From assembly GCA_035399845.1 (NCBI GenBank), contig DAOPJV010000001.1, positions 1 through 64,000 of the forward strand: a DNA stretch of 64,000 nucleotides. The letters run 5' to 3'. The translations under genes and the position numbers were made by a program. Of this stretch, positions 43,381 through 51,373 are shown piece by piece. The DNA is from ECT2AJA-110-A sp035399845. GTDB lineage: Bacteria; Planctomycetota; Phycisphaerae; UBA1845; UTPLA1. A model generated the notes under the pieces. It was not told the origin of the DNA. It saw only the letters and a program-made list of their open reading frames with translations, and ran no database searches. Position 1 is the stretch's first letter. Every line of letters starts with the position of its first letter.

Positions 43381-43595
43381 GACCGAGCCACGCGCGTCAG
43401 CAAGTGGTCGTGCGTCCGCCGACATGTCGCGCACATTTGATCTGACGCAATTCGTCGACAATGCGATCGGATCGTTGCGAGCAGATTTCAATACCGACGC
43501 CGCCGACCGGTTCCAGATCGAGCTGTTCGCCTTGAATGAAGCGCGAACGCGGCGCTCGGCGACGCGCGACCGACTCCCTGACGGTCGCGGCTCGG
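43381..43595. repeat. 215-bp repeat, copy 1
   Basis: Copies at 43723-43937 (3 mismatches by eye) and 45045-45259 (about 14 mismatches), all gap-free. It ends in the GCGACCG hairpin (43564-43593, minus orientation). Short ORFs starting ATGTCGCGCAC run through all copies, but the third has many amino-acid changes, so I treat the repeat as non-coding. It is followed by GCGGGGAGAAGCGGATCGTC, a remnant of the SPFH 3' end. The spacer 43276-44132 is repeat DNA. Confidence 0.9.
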
Positions 43596-43722
43596 TTTTA
43601 CGCGGGGAGAAGCGGATCGTCTGAAAGTCGTCGTTGAGTCTTAAGTCGAAACCAAGGCCCGTCGCGCCAAGCGGCGGGCATTCTCATTGAATGACGAATC
43701 GCCAAAAAACGGGGGACTCTGT

Positions 43723-43937
43723 GACCGAGCCACGCGCGTCAGCAAGTGGCCGTGCGTCCGCCGACATGTCGCGCACATTTGATCTGACGCAATTCGTCGA
43801 CAATGCGATCGGATCGTTGCGAGCAGATTTCAATACCGACGCCGCCGACCGGTTCCAGATCGAGCTGTTCGCCTTGAATGCAGCGCGATCGCGGCGCTCG
43901 GCGACGCGCGACCGACTCCCTGACGGTCGCGGCTCGG
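43723..43937. repeat. 215-bp repeat, copy 2
   Basis: About 98-99% identical to copy 1. It is preceded by a degenerate terminator hairpin (43657-43679) and followed by GCGGGGAGTAGC, another remnant of the SPFH stop region. Contains the GCGACCG hairpin at 43906-43935. Confidence 0.9.
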
Positions 43938-44001
43938 TCTTACGCGGGGAGTAGCAAACCGCCTGAGCGGGCAATCTCATTTGATAAACGATTGATACAA
44001 A

Positions 44002-44028
44002 GTCCGTCGCGCATTGCGACGGGCTTTT
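44002..44028 (+). terminator. Terminator-like hairpin in the repeat block
   Basis: GTCCGTCGC / GCGACGGGC (44002-44010, 44016-44024) then TTTT. A copy of the SPFH terminator, including the upstream TTGATA-rich segment. Whether any transcript ends here is unknown. Confidence 0.7.
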
Positions 44029-44132
44029 CCGTTAGATTGACGTTATGGGCCGGAGTTTTCGCGGGTCGAGGTACGAGAAGTGCTGCGCTTCCCGGCCGAG
44101 TGAGTCGTCTCATTTTCAAAGGAGGTCGTGCG

Positions 44133-44864
44133 ATGCGGATTCTCAGAATGCGGACAGGCCGAATTCTTGTGATGATTGGTGTTTTCCTGTGTGCGGGCCT
44201 TCCGTTTGTGATTGCGGCAGGCGGTCCCGACAAAGGGAAGGACGTCAAGCCGGTCGTGTACTCGGAACAACGATCGCCGATCGCCCAGTTTCCGATTTCC
44301 GACAAGGGCGAGTTGATAACATTGCGGGGCGCTGATAACGAAGTCCAGATTGTCCATGGCGATCATGACGGCGAAGTGGTCGGTTCGGTTCGACTCGAAA
44401 CAGGCCCGTGGGAGCTTACGCGCATCTACGTCTCGACTTCGGATGCGAGACCGAGGCGCGGAGATTCCACGCGAATCTACCTCCCCGTTGCGTTCGTGAT
44501 CGAGGTCTTCAATACGCATGTGCAGCAGTACGAATACTACGCGGGCTACATACTCGTGGCCCCCAGGTCGTCGAGTCCGGACTACGAGTTTTCCAAGCAT
44601 CTTTGGCTGTCTCCGAAGTTGTCACAGCGAAAGCCCGGTCAGCAACACGAACTCATCGGCGTCGCTGTGATCGGGGAGAAGGCGTTCGTAACGCTTCAGG
44701 ACTTCGGGGTCGACCTGGCCGGAAAGCGGCCGATCGTTGAAACCCATACGTTTGCGGGCAGCAATTTGGCGTGGCGTCACGTTCTTGGGCCGGACTGGGG
44801 TTTCGTTCAGGACGGCGAGCCACGTCGACTGGATGTCAGTGAGATCCCATTGCGGGGCGAATAG
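44133..44864 (+). CDS. Exported protein of unknown function
   Basis: 243 residues. The ATG at 44133 is preceded by a perfect AAAGGAGGT (44118-44126), and the N-terminus is a signal peptide (RILRMRTGRILVMIGVFLC, cleavage near VIAAG). The mature part is beta-rich (ELITLRGADNEVQIVHGDHD, GYILVAPRS, IGVAVIGEKAFVTLQDFG) and resembles a periplasmic or surface beta-propeller or sandwich, but I do not recognise it. It lies as an island between the second and third copies of the SPFH-derived repeats, so it may have been inserted together with them. The frame is open upstream to 43878 only because of the repeat. Confidence 0.8.
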   Translation: MRILRMRTGRILVMIGVFLCAGLPFVIAAGGPDKGKDVKPVVYSEQRSPIAQFPISDKGELITLRGADNEVQIVHGDHDGEVVGSVRLETGPWELTRIYVSTSDARPRRGDSTRIYLPVAFVIEVFNTHVQQYEYYAGYILVAPRSSSPDYEFSKHLWLSPKLSQRKPGQQHELIGVAVIGEKAFVTLQDFGVDLAGKRPIVETHTFAGSNLAWRHVLGPDWGFVQDGEPRRLDVSEIPLRGE

Positions 44865-44869
44865 CGAAG

Positions 44870-44947
44870 TGCTGGTCGAACTGCGGCGCCAGGACGTCGG
44901 CGAGCGCGAGTCTCTGCGGTGAATGTGGGGAGAAGAGGATCGCCTGA
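44870..44947 (+). pseudogene. Relic of the SPFH gene's terminal zinc ribbon
   Basis: Six bases after the previous stop, 25 codons read CWSNCGARTSAS...LCGECGEKRIA and a TGA, closely matching the last 24 codons of the SPFH gene (CSNCGAKTPAS...FCGECGEKQIV). Both cysteine pairs are retained. It has no start codon of its own and is followed by the terminator-like hairpin 44979-45001 and the third 215-bp repeat, so it is a duplicated 3' fragment. Confidence 0.9.
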
Positions 44948-45044
44948 CAGAGGCGTTGAGTTTCAAGTCGAAGCCAGGGCCCGTCGCGCGAAGCGGCGGG
45001 CATTTTCTTTGAGTGGCGAGTCGCCAGTGAACGAGGGGCGCCGC

Positions 45045-45259
45045 GACCGAGCCACGCGCGTCAGCAAGTGGCCGTGCGTCCGCCGACATGTCGCGCACGT
45101 TCGATTTGACGCAATTCGTCGACAAAACGATCGGGACGGCGTCATCAGATTTCAATACCCACGCCGCCGACCGGTTCCAGATCGAGGGTTTCGCATTGAA
45201 CGAAGCGCGAACGCGGCGATCGGCGACGCGCGACCGACTCCCTGACGGTCGCGGCTCGG
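45045..45259. repeat. 215-bp repeat, copy 3
   Basis: The most diverged copy (about 93% identical to copy 1), with the GCGACCG hairpin at 45228-45257, ending 22 bases from the stop of the porin gene. The spacer 44948-45281 holds this, the hairpin at 44979-45001 and nothing else that I see. Confidence 0.88.
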
Positions 45260-45281
45260 TTAGGGCGGCGCCATCCGGCGA

Positions 45282-46571
45282 CTAGAAGCTGATGCGGGTG
45301 CGCACGCCGACGACGACGGCGTCGTCGATGCTGTCACCGCTGCCGGGGCTGGAGATGTACTGCACGTCGGGCGTGATGTAGAGCCAATCCGCAATGTGAA
45401 TCGAGTAATAGGCTTCGAAGACGGTCTCGTCATGTGCAAACGGATTCACGCGTGACTGATAGATGTCCGACGGGATGTTCTGGAAGATGGCGAGGCCGAG
45501 CGTGTCCTTGTCGCGCGTCGGAATCGGTCCGAGGTAGGAAAAACCTGTCGACCAGTAGTTGCTGATACGGCTGATGTCGCCGTGGCGGAAGCCATAGCGG
45601 AAGAACCAGCCGAGGCCCTGGGCGTCTACGTCATTCTCCCGGAAGAGGTCCTGATCGAAGCTGACATAGAAGCCGACGTCGTCACCTTTCCGATCCTCAA
45701 ATCGTTCGCCGCCCTCGCCCGCACGCTCGAAGATCTCGTGTTTCTCGCCGTCGTAGAGCATGCCGAAGCGGTAGTTGCCTTCGAGCTTTCCGGGGCCCCA
45801 CGGGTTGTCGAAGTTCACATGGAACTCGGGCTCGAGATAGAACACGGCGTTGTCCGGGCCATCGAAGGCGGACTTGATGGGCTTGTGGTGCCGGCGCTCG
45901 TCGATGTCGGCGACACCGCCGACGATGCTGAACCAGTCCACCGGTCGATATTCGAGTTCGACACCAATGCTCTCGGGCAGCGGCAGCAGCGGATTGTTGT
46001 CGAGCGCCTGGGACAGGAACTGCTTGTCCTCGCTGTTCGAGAAGCGATTGCGGTCGACGACCGTCTGCTGGTCCAGGAAGCCGAGGCGCATCCAGAGTTT
46101 CTTTTCGATCAGTTCGTGCTCGTAGTAGAGCTGGGCGACATAGAGGTTGCCTTCGCCGTCATTGTCGTCGGCCACCTGGTAGTTGGAGCCGATCCACGGA
46201 TTGACGCCGCTCCCCATGATGCGCTGAAAGTGGCCGAGAATGCGGCCCCGTTCGACGAGTCCCATCTCGCCGAGATCGAGATGCATCAGGAGGTCCATGG
46301 TCGCGGCCGGCTTGCCGCCGTTGGCCAGACCGCCGCCGACGTTCCACAGCGTCGTGTAATTCAGATAGAGCTGCGTGACGACGCCGTGTTCTTCAAGCGT
46401 GGTTCGGGCGCCGCCCCAGTCGCCGGTCATGTAGGGCGAGTCGAGGGCAAGCGGCGCGTAGCCGTGTTTCTCTGACGTGGCTTCAGCGCCTTCTTCGGCG
46501 AGCGCGTCAGGAGAAAGACCCAGTGCGGCGAACAGAAATACGATGGTTGTGATAGGAGAAGATCGCATCAT
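45282..46571 (-). CDS. Carbohydrate-selective porin, OprB family
   Basis: About 429 residues. A signal peptide (VFLFAALGLSPDALA) is followed by a beta-barrel with the OprB marks: YMTGDWGGARTTLEEHG near the N-terminus, repeated aromatic-flanked strands (for example LYVAQLYYEHEL, FYVSFDQDLF) and a final strand ending in Phe (VVVGVRTRISF). OprB proteins let sugars across the outer membrane. ATG 46571 or 46568 precedes the signal peptide; the frame is open to 46787, and no strong ribosome binding site distinguishes the two. It diverges from the cytochrome gene at 46804. Confidence 0.9.
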   Translation of the reverse strand: MMRSSPITTIVFLFAALGLSPDALAEEGAEATSEKHGYAPLALDSPYMTGDWGGARTTLEEHGVVTQLYLNYTTLWNVGGGLANGGKPAATMDLLMHLDLGEMGLVERGRILGHFQRIMGSGVNPWIGSNYQVADDNDGEGNLYVAQLYYEHELIEKKLWMRLGFLDQQTVVDRNRFSNSEDKQFLSQALDNNPLLPLPESIGVELEYRPVDWFSIVGGVADIDERRHHKPIKSAFDGPDNAVFYLEPEFHVNFDNPWGPGKLEGNYRFGMLYDGEKHEIFERAGEGGERFEDRKGDDVGFYVSFDQDLFRENDVDAQGLGWFFRYGFRHGDISRISNYWSTGFSYLGPIPTRDKDTLGLAIFQNIPSDIYQSRVNPFAHDETVFEAYYSIHIADWLYITPDVQYISSPGSGDSIDDAVVVGVRTRISF

Positions 46572-46803
46572 GAGTTTTTTCGGCGGCGGGTTCATCGGCG
46601 CCATTCGGCGATCACAGGCGCGAAGGCGCTTCAGGATCAATAGAATCCTCGGAGGTATGAGCGTCAACGGCCTCGACGAATTTTTGTCGACATTTTCGTC
46701 GCGTATCGCCGACGCGGTCGTCGGGACGCGATATGATCCAGTTCGGTGAACGGACCTGTTCGCCTGTTTTCGCCGGTCGATCATCACGATCGGGAGTATT
46801 GAA

Positions 46804-47349
46804 ATGGCGCCAAAACATTCCTATTTACGTCGCACGGCGGGCCATCTCCTCGCGGTTTCGCTGTGCGGACTCATGTCGTTCGCATCGATGTCGTGTGATT
46901 CGCCTTCGCGCAGCGACGCCATCCAGAATGTCTCCACGCGGACGGAGCCTGTGTCACACATCAAGCACAGCGTGAAGCTGCGAACGCTGATGCGCGAAAT
47001 CAACGAGTTATCGCTCGCGCGCCTCCCGCAGGAGATGGGGACCTCGTTGAGTCAGCGTCGGCGCGTGTCGTCGGTCGGGGCGATTGCCGAGCGGCTGGCG
47101 GCGTCGACGACGGAGCTGCCGAAGATGGTCGACGAGCTGGACCTGACGGAATCGCAGAAAACGAGTTTCGTCGAACTGGCCGGCTACCTGCGGGAAGAGG
47201 CGCAGGAACTCGGTCGAATCGCGCGGAAGGGCGCCGATTCCCGACTCGTCCAGCGGAAGCTCGATGAGATGGTGACGACATGCAACGCGTGTCATCGCCT
47301 CTTCCGCGATCCCGCCGCCGGTACGCTGGTGTCGCCCCGCGAATTCTGA
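46804..47349 (+). CDS. Lipoprotein with a C-terminal CxxCH haem-binding motif
   Basis: 181 residues. The N-terminus is a lipoprotein signal (LLAVSLCGLMSFASMSC, Cys31 as lipidation site). The rest is helical with one haem-attachment site CNACH near residues 160-164, 19 residues before the C-terminus. A single CxxCH placed at the end of a four-helix bundle is the hallmark of class II cytochromes (cytochrome c'), so a membrane-attached electron carrier or gas-binding protein is likely. Not in an operon with other respiratory genes. Confidence 0.82.
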   Translation: MAPKHSYLRRTAGHLLAVSLCGLMSFASMSCDSPSRSDAIQNVSTRTEPVSHIKHSVKLRTLMREINELSLARLPQEMGTSLSQRRRVSSVGAIAERLAASTTELPKMVDELDLTESQKTSFVELAGYLREEAQELGRIARKGADSRLVQRKLDEMVTTCNACHRLFRDPAAGTLVSPREF

Positions 47350-47606
47350 TTGTCGTTTCGCGATCCGAACGCCGAAGCAACGCCCTGCGCGGCGCGACAG
47401 GCGCAGGGCGCCGGCGACATTTCGCTCCGCGGGCGCGTCGTTCCCCCGTTTCATTCACGCGGCCGGTTCGGATTTGCTGTTGAATCCGTGTGGCGGTACC
47501 TTTAAGTCGACCAGTTTCGACGGAGGCGCCCCGAGGCGGCGCGCGCTTCGCGTATGGGCCGGAGACCGGACGTCCGCGCCGGTATTCCCGAAAGGCGCCG
47601 TAAGAC

Positions 47607-48188
47607 ATGGCTGAAGATCGCGACGCACAATGGATGGAGCGCCTGGCCGACGGCGATCAGTCCGTGGTGGCGGAGATTCGCGATCGGTACACGCCCGAGT
47701 TGGTCCTCTTCTGCCAGCGGATGGTCTACAACGAAGCCCTCGCCGAAGACATCGTGCAGGAAGTCATGATGAAGTGCCTGAGCCCGGGTGGCGGCGCCGC
47801 GCCGTCGGGTAGCCTGCGCGGCTGGCTCTATCGCGTGGCGCGAAATCGGGCGATTGACGAAATCCGAAAGATGAAGCCGGAGGTCCGGCTGAGCGCGATG
47901 CAGTCCTCCAGTCGAATCTGGGCGGCGGCCGTGGTGCCGCTCGATCCGACAACGACGCCCGCCGGCAAGGCCCTCAAGGAAGATCGGGCCCGTCGCGTGC
48001 AGGAGGTCGTCGAGGCGATGGACGACGATCTGCGGGAAGTCGTTATCCTCTATTTCTTCCAGGGGCTCAGTCGGAACGAGGTCGCCGAGGCAATCGGACT
48101 GACGCTCTCCGGCACGAAGGCCCGCATTTCCAGGGCGACGCGCGAGCTGCGCACCAAACTTCGCTCGCTGGACGACTCCTCTCTGTAA
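47607..48188 (+). CDS. ECF-type RNA polymerase sigma factor
   Basis: 193 residues with sigma region 2 (ELVLFCQRMVYNEALAEDIVQEV and LRGWLYRVARNRAIDEIR, about 30-95), a variable linker (to about 130) and region 4 with its helix-turn-helix (LREVVILYFFQGLSRNEVAEAIGLTLSGTKARISRA). ECF sigma factors direct transcription of stress or envelope genes when freed from an anti-sigma factor. The next gene, 11 bases downstream in the same direction, begins with an anti-sigma zinc domain, so they surely act together. Confidence 0.93.
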   Translation: MAEDRDAQWMERLADGDQSVVAEIRDRYTPELVLFCQRMVYNEALAEDIVQEVMMKCLSPGGGAAPSGSLRGWLYRVARNRAIDEIRKMKPEVRLSAMQSSSRIWAAAVVPLDPTTTPAGKALKEDRARRVQEVVEAMDDDLREVVILYFFQGLSRNEVAEAIGLTLSGTKARISRATRELRTKLRSLDDSSL

Positions 48189-48199
48189 GATGCGTTGAT

Positions 48200-51112
48200 A
48201 TGAATTGCGAGACCGCCGAAGAGTGTCTTCTCGATTATCTCGAGGGCCAGCTCGACGCGGCGCAGGCCGATGCGATGCGCGCGCATGTCGACACGTGTCC
48301 GACGTGCCGCCGCGCTCTGCGCGAGACGCGTGAACTGATCGACGCCATCGAGCACGCGCGCCGTCGCCAGGAGCAGGCGTGGAAGCAGGCGTCGCGCGCG
48401 GAGTCGGCCGGCGTGTCCTCGTCGTCGGCGCGCGGCAGGTCGTTCTCCTTTGAGCCCGGACGCCTGCTGGGCGACTTCGAAATCATCAACGAGATCGGTC
48501 GCGGCGGCATGGGCGTCGTCTACCGGGCGCGGCAGGTGACGCTCAATCGCGTCGTCGCGCTCAAGGTGCTGCCGGCGAACGTCTGCCAGACGGAGTCCGC
48601 GATTTCCCGGTTCGTTCGCGAGGCGCAGGCGGCGGCCAAGCTGCATCACACGAACATCGTGCCCGTCTACGCGCAGGGCGAGGCCGACGGTCACTTCTAC
48701 TATGCGATGGAGCTGATCGAGGGCCCCAACCTGGGCCGTCTGATGAAGGACGATCGCTCTGCGATCCTCTCGGGCCTGGACGCCGTCGCCCTGAGCGGAA
48801 CGGGATCGTCGACCGAACTCAGCGGCATCTCCCGGATGGAGGGATCGGGACCTCGACGCCGGGCCGACTATCGACGGATCGCCAATCTGATCGCCTCCGT
48901 CGCGGACGCGCTGGAACACGCCCATCGGCTGAACGTGATTCATCGCGATATCAAGCCACAGAACCTGCTGCTCGGGAAGGACGGCGAGTTTCACATCACG
49001 GACTTTGGTCTGGCGCGCCTGCTGGACGAGCCGAACATGACTGTGACGGGCGAGATGCTGGGCACGCCGGCCTACATGTCGCCGGAGCAGGTGGACGCGG
49101 ATCGCGAACGAATCGACGCGCGAACGGACATCTACTCGCTCGGCGTGACGCTGTACGAACTGCTGACCGGCAAGCGGCCCTTCGATGGGACAAGCCGCGA
49201 GCAGGTCATTGCGCGGGTGCGCGATCGCGAACCCGTTGCGCCGCGAAGGCACGATCCGAACATTCCGATCGATCTGGACACGATCTGCCTGCGCGCGATG
49301 GATAAGTCGCCGCATCGCCGGTACCAGACGGCCGAGGCGCTGGCGGCGGACCTGCGGCGTTTTGCCGAAGACAAGCCGATTCACGCGCGGCGCGTGAGCG
49401 CGTTCGAGAAGGGGATCAAGTGGATTCGGCGACATCCGGCGAAGTTCACGATCGGCGTGCTGCTCCTGGTGATGGTCGGCGGCGGAATCGCGTGGTACGC
49501 GCAGGTGAGGGCGGAGATCACGCGGAACGCGAATCGAAAGATCGAAGAGGCGTTCAACGAACTCGCCTACGAGAACTATCGTGACGGCGACAAGGCGAGA
49601 GAAAAGATCGCCGAAGCGGCGCCGGATTATTCGGATCAGGCGCTTTACTGGAAAACGTTCGGCCTGAGCCGTGTGATCGAAAAGCCGGAGGAAGCCGAGG
49701 GAGATCTTCGGAAGGCGCTCGACCTGCGGCCGGATGACGTCGAGTGCATGTATCTTCTTGCGTGGACGCTGCGACGCCTGGAGCAGCCCGACAAATGCGA
49801 CGCCCTGATTCGAGAGGCGGACAGGATACTGGATTCGAATAGCGCCACGTGGGCGCAGAAGCCGACGGTCCATTTCTTCCGGGCGACGGCGATCGTGAGG
49901 TCTCAGCCGGAGAAGGCGGAGGAGAGTTACGAAAAGGCCATCGCAACATACAGCCTGATGTCCAAGGGGGGGGCCTATTACCAGGCGCGGCTGCATCTCG
50001 GGCGGGCCAAGAACAACGCGCAGTATCACACGCGCAGCGCCGAGGACTTCACGGCGATCGAAAAGAACCTGAGCATGGCCTGCACGCTTCATCCCGAGCA
50101 GGCGTATCCACACTACCTCCTGTCGCTGGCCTATCGAATCAACGCGGAGATCTATCTCGCCCAGGGGGATGTTGACCGGGCGCGGCGCCGATTTGCGACG
50201 GCGCTGGCGCACGCGGAGAACGCCGTGGATGCGGAACCGAGATCGCCGCGCGGCTACGCGGCGCGCGCCGAATTCTGGGAATCCGTCAGTGATCGTTGCG
50301 AGCCGCTGGGTCGGCTGAAGAATGACGCCGAGAGAAAGGCGTTTCACGAGTCGCACGCGCAATATGAGCACGCCGATGGAACGGGCGCCTGCGAATTCTG
50401 CGATTGGCTCGCAGCGCCGGAAGACGAGGCGCTGCGCCGGGCGGTCGCGGAGCGTTCCATCGGCCTGCCGGGCCTGAACGACAAAGATGAGCTGGAGTTC
50501 CACGAGTATCGCTGGCTGGACAATTACTGGCTCGGGGATCTCGTCGCCGCGGATGATGATCTCGGGAAGGTGGCGGAACTGGCGCCAAAGACGCATCAGA
50601 AATGGATCTGGTACACGGGGCTGGCGCCACTGCTGATTGACGCCGAGCGGAGGAGTGTCGACGCAGCAGAGGCGGCGCTGGATTCCCTCACCAACGCGTC
50701 GGCCGGTTCGAAGGACTTTCGTGTGTGTACCGGGATCGCCTGCCTGCGCCACCTGTTCGGGCGGGCGGACGCGGCGTCGGCGTTTCTGTCGGATCGGCGC
50801 GGCGCCGTGGATTTCGGCGACGGCGAAGCGGCGGCGTGGGACATCCTGGTGAATCCAGGCGCGAATGCGGATGTCGCCCCCGGCGGCGATCGCGACGTAC
50901 CGAGGAACGCGCGGGCGTGTTCGCTCTTCTTTCGCGGTGTCGTCGCGCTCGGCGCCGGCGATCGGAAGGCGGCCCGGGCGTGGCTCGTGGCCTGCGAGGA
51001 GTGCTACGACTACGAAGACTACGGCTATCTCGCCCGAATGCTGCGCCGAAGGATGGACGCCGATCCCAGCTGGCCGAATTGGGCGCCCCGAAACGCCGAC
51101 ATCGGGAATTGA
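48200..51112 (+). CDS. Anti-sigma zinc domain fused to a membrane Ser/Thr kinase with TPR-like region
   Basis: 970 residues. Residues 1-40 form a zinc-binding anti-sigma (ZAS/zf-HC2) motif with HVDTCPTC at 29-36. A linker leads to a PknB-type kinase (about 92-392): IGRGGMGVVYRA, Lys122, HRDIKPQN (248-255), DFGLAR (268-273), MLGTPAYMSPEQ. A 45-residue insert precedes the catalytic loop. One membrane helix (416-433) places the C-terminal 530 residues, made of helical repeats of TPR type (for example ALDLRPDDVECMYLLAWTL), outside. It probably senses something through the repeats and controls the adjacent sigma factor through the zinc domain and kinase. All catalytic residues are present. Confidence 0.93.
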   Translation: MNCETAEECLLDYLEGQLDAAQADAMRAHVDTCPTCRRALRETRELIDAIEHARRRQEQAWKQASRAESAGVSSSSARGRSFSFEPGRLLGDFEIINEIGRGGMGVVYRARQVTLNRVVALKVLPANVCQTESAISRFVREAQAAAKLHHTNIVPVYAQGEADGHFYYAMELIEGPNLGRLMKDDRSAILSGLDAVALSGTGSSTELSGISRMEGSGPRRRADYRRIANLIASVADALEHAHRLNVIHRDIKPQNLLLGKDGEFHITDFGLARLLDEPNMTVTGEMLGTPAYMSPEQVDADRERIDARTDIYSLGVTLYELLTGKRPFDGTSREQVIARVRDREPVAPRRHDPNIPIDLDTICLRAMDKSPHRRYQTAEALAADLRRFAEDKPIHARRVSAFEKGIKWIRRHPAKFTIGVLLLVMVGGGIAWYAQVRAEITRNANRKIEEAFNELAYENYRDGDKAREKIAEAAPDYSDQALYWKTFGLSRVIEKPEEAEGDLRKALDLRPDDVECMYLLAWTLRRLEQPDKCDALIREADRILDSNSATWAQKPTVHFFRATAIVRSQPEKAEESYEKAIATYSLMSKGGAYYQARLHLGRAKNNAQYHTRSAEDFTAIEKNLSMACTLHPEQAYPHYLLSLAYRINAEIYLAQGDVDRARRRFATALAHAENAVDAEPRSPRGYAARAEFWESVSDRCEPLGRLKNDAERKAFHESHAQYEHADGTGACEFCDWLAAPEDEALRRAVAERSIGLPGLNDKDELEFHEYRWLDNYWLGDLVAADDDLGKVAELAPKTHQKWIWYTGLAPLLIDAERRSVDAAEAALDSLTNASAGSKDFRVCTGIACLRHLFGRADAASAFLSDRRGAVDFGDGEAAAWDILVNPGANADVAPGGDRDVPRNARACSLFFRGVVALGAGDRKAARAWLVACEECYDYEDYGYLARMLRRRMDADPSWPNWAPRNADIGN

Positions 51113-51373
51113 CCTCGCGCCAACCGGGGCCCCGGCGGCCGGGTTATCAGATCGATTTCGGAAGTTCGCGTGAATTTTCGGCGGCCCGGTAGCCGTTTGT
51201 CGTCCCGGATCGTCCTCTTCTGGACGGGAATCGGGTAGAATAGCGGGTCGCGTGGCCGTTGCGCCCGTTCTTGCTCGATCCGCCAGTCCATCCGTGTATG
51301 CCTCGCTCTAGCTCATCGCGGTGGTCGGGTTGTTCGCGCGCCCAGTGATCAGACGGAGGCAGGAGACAGGCAT

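Noticed and set aside
43424..45285. Small ORF of about 65 codons repeated three times (starting ATGTCGCGCAC)
   Set aside because: The third copy has many amino-acid replacements and no conserved ribosome binding site, and the ORF runs into the GCGACCG hairpin. It is better explained as repeat DNA.
48050..50752. Minus-strand ORF of 900 codons opposite the kinase
   Set aside because: Arg/His-rich shadow of a real GC-rich gene. The plus strand has complete kinase motifs.
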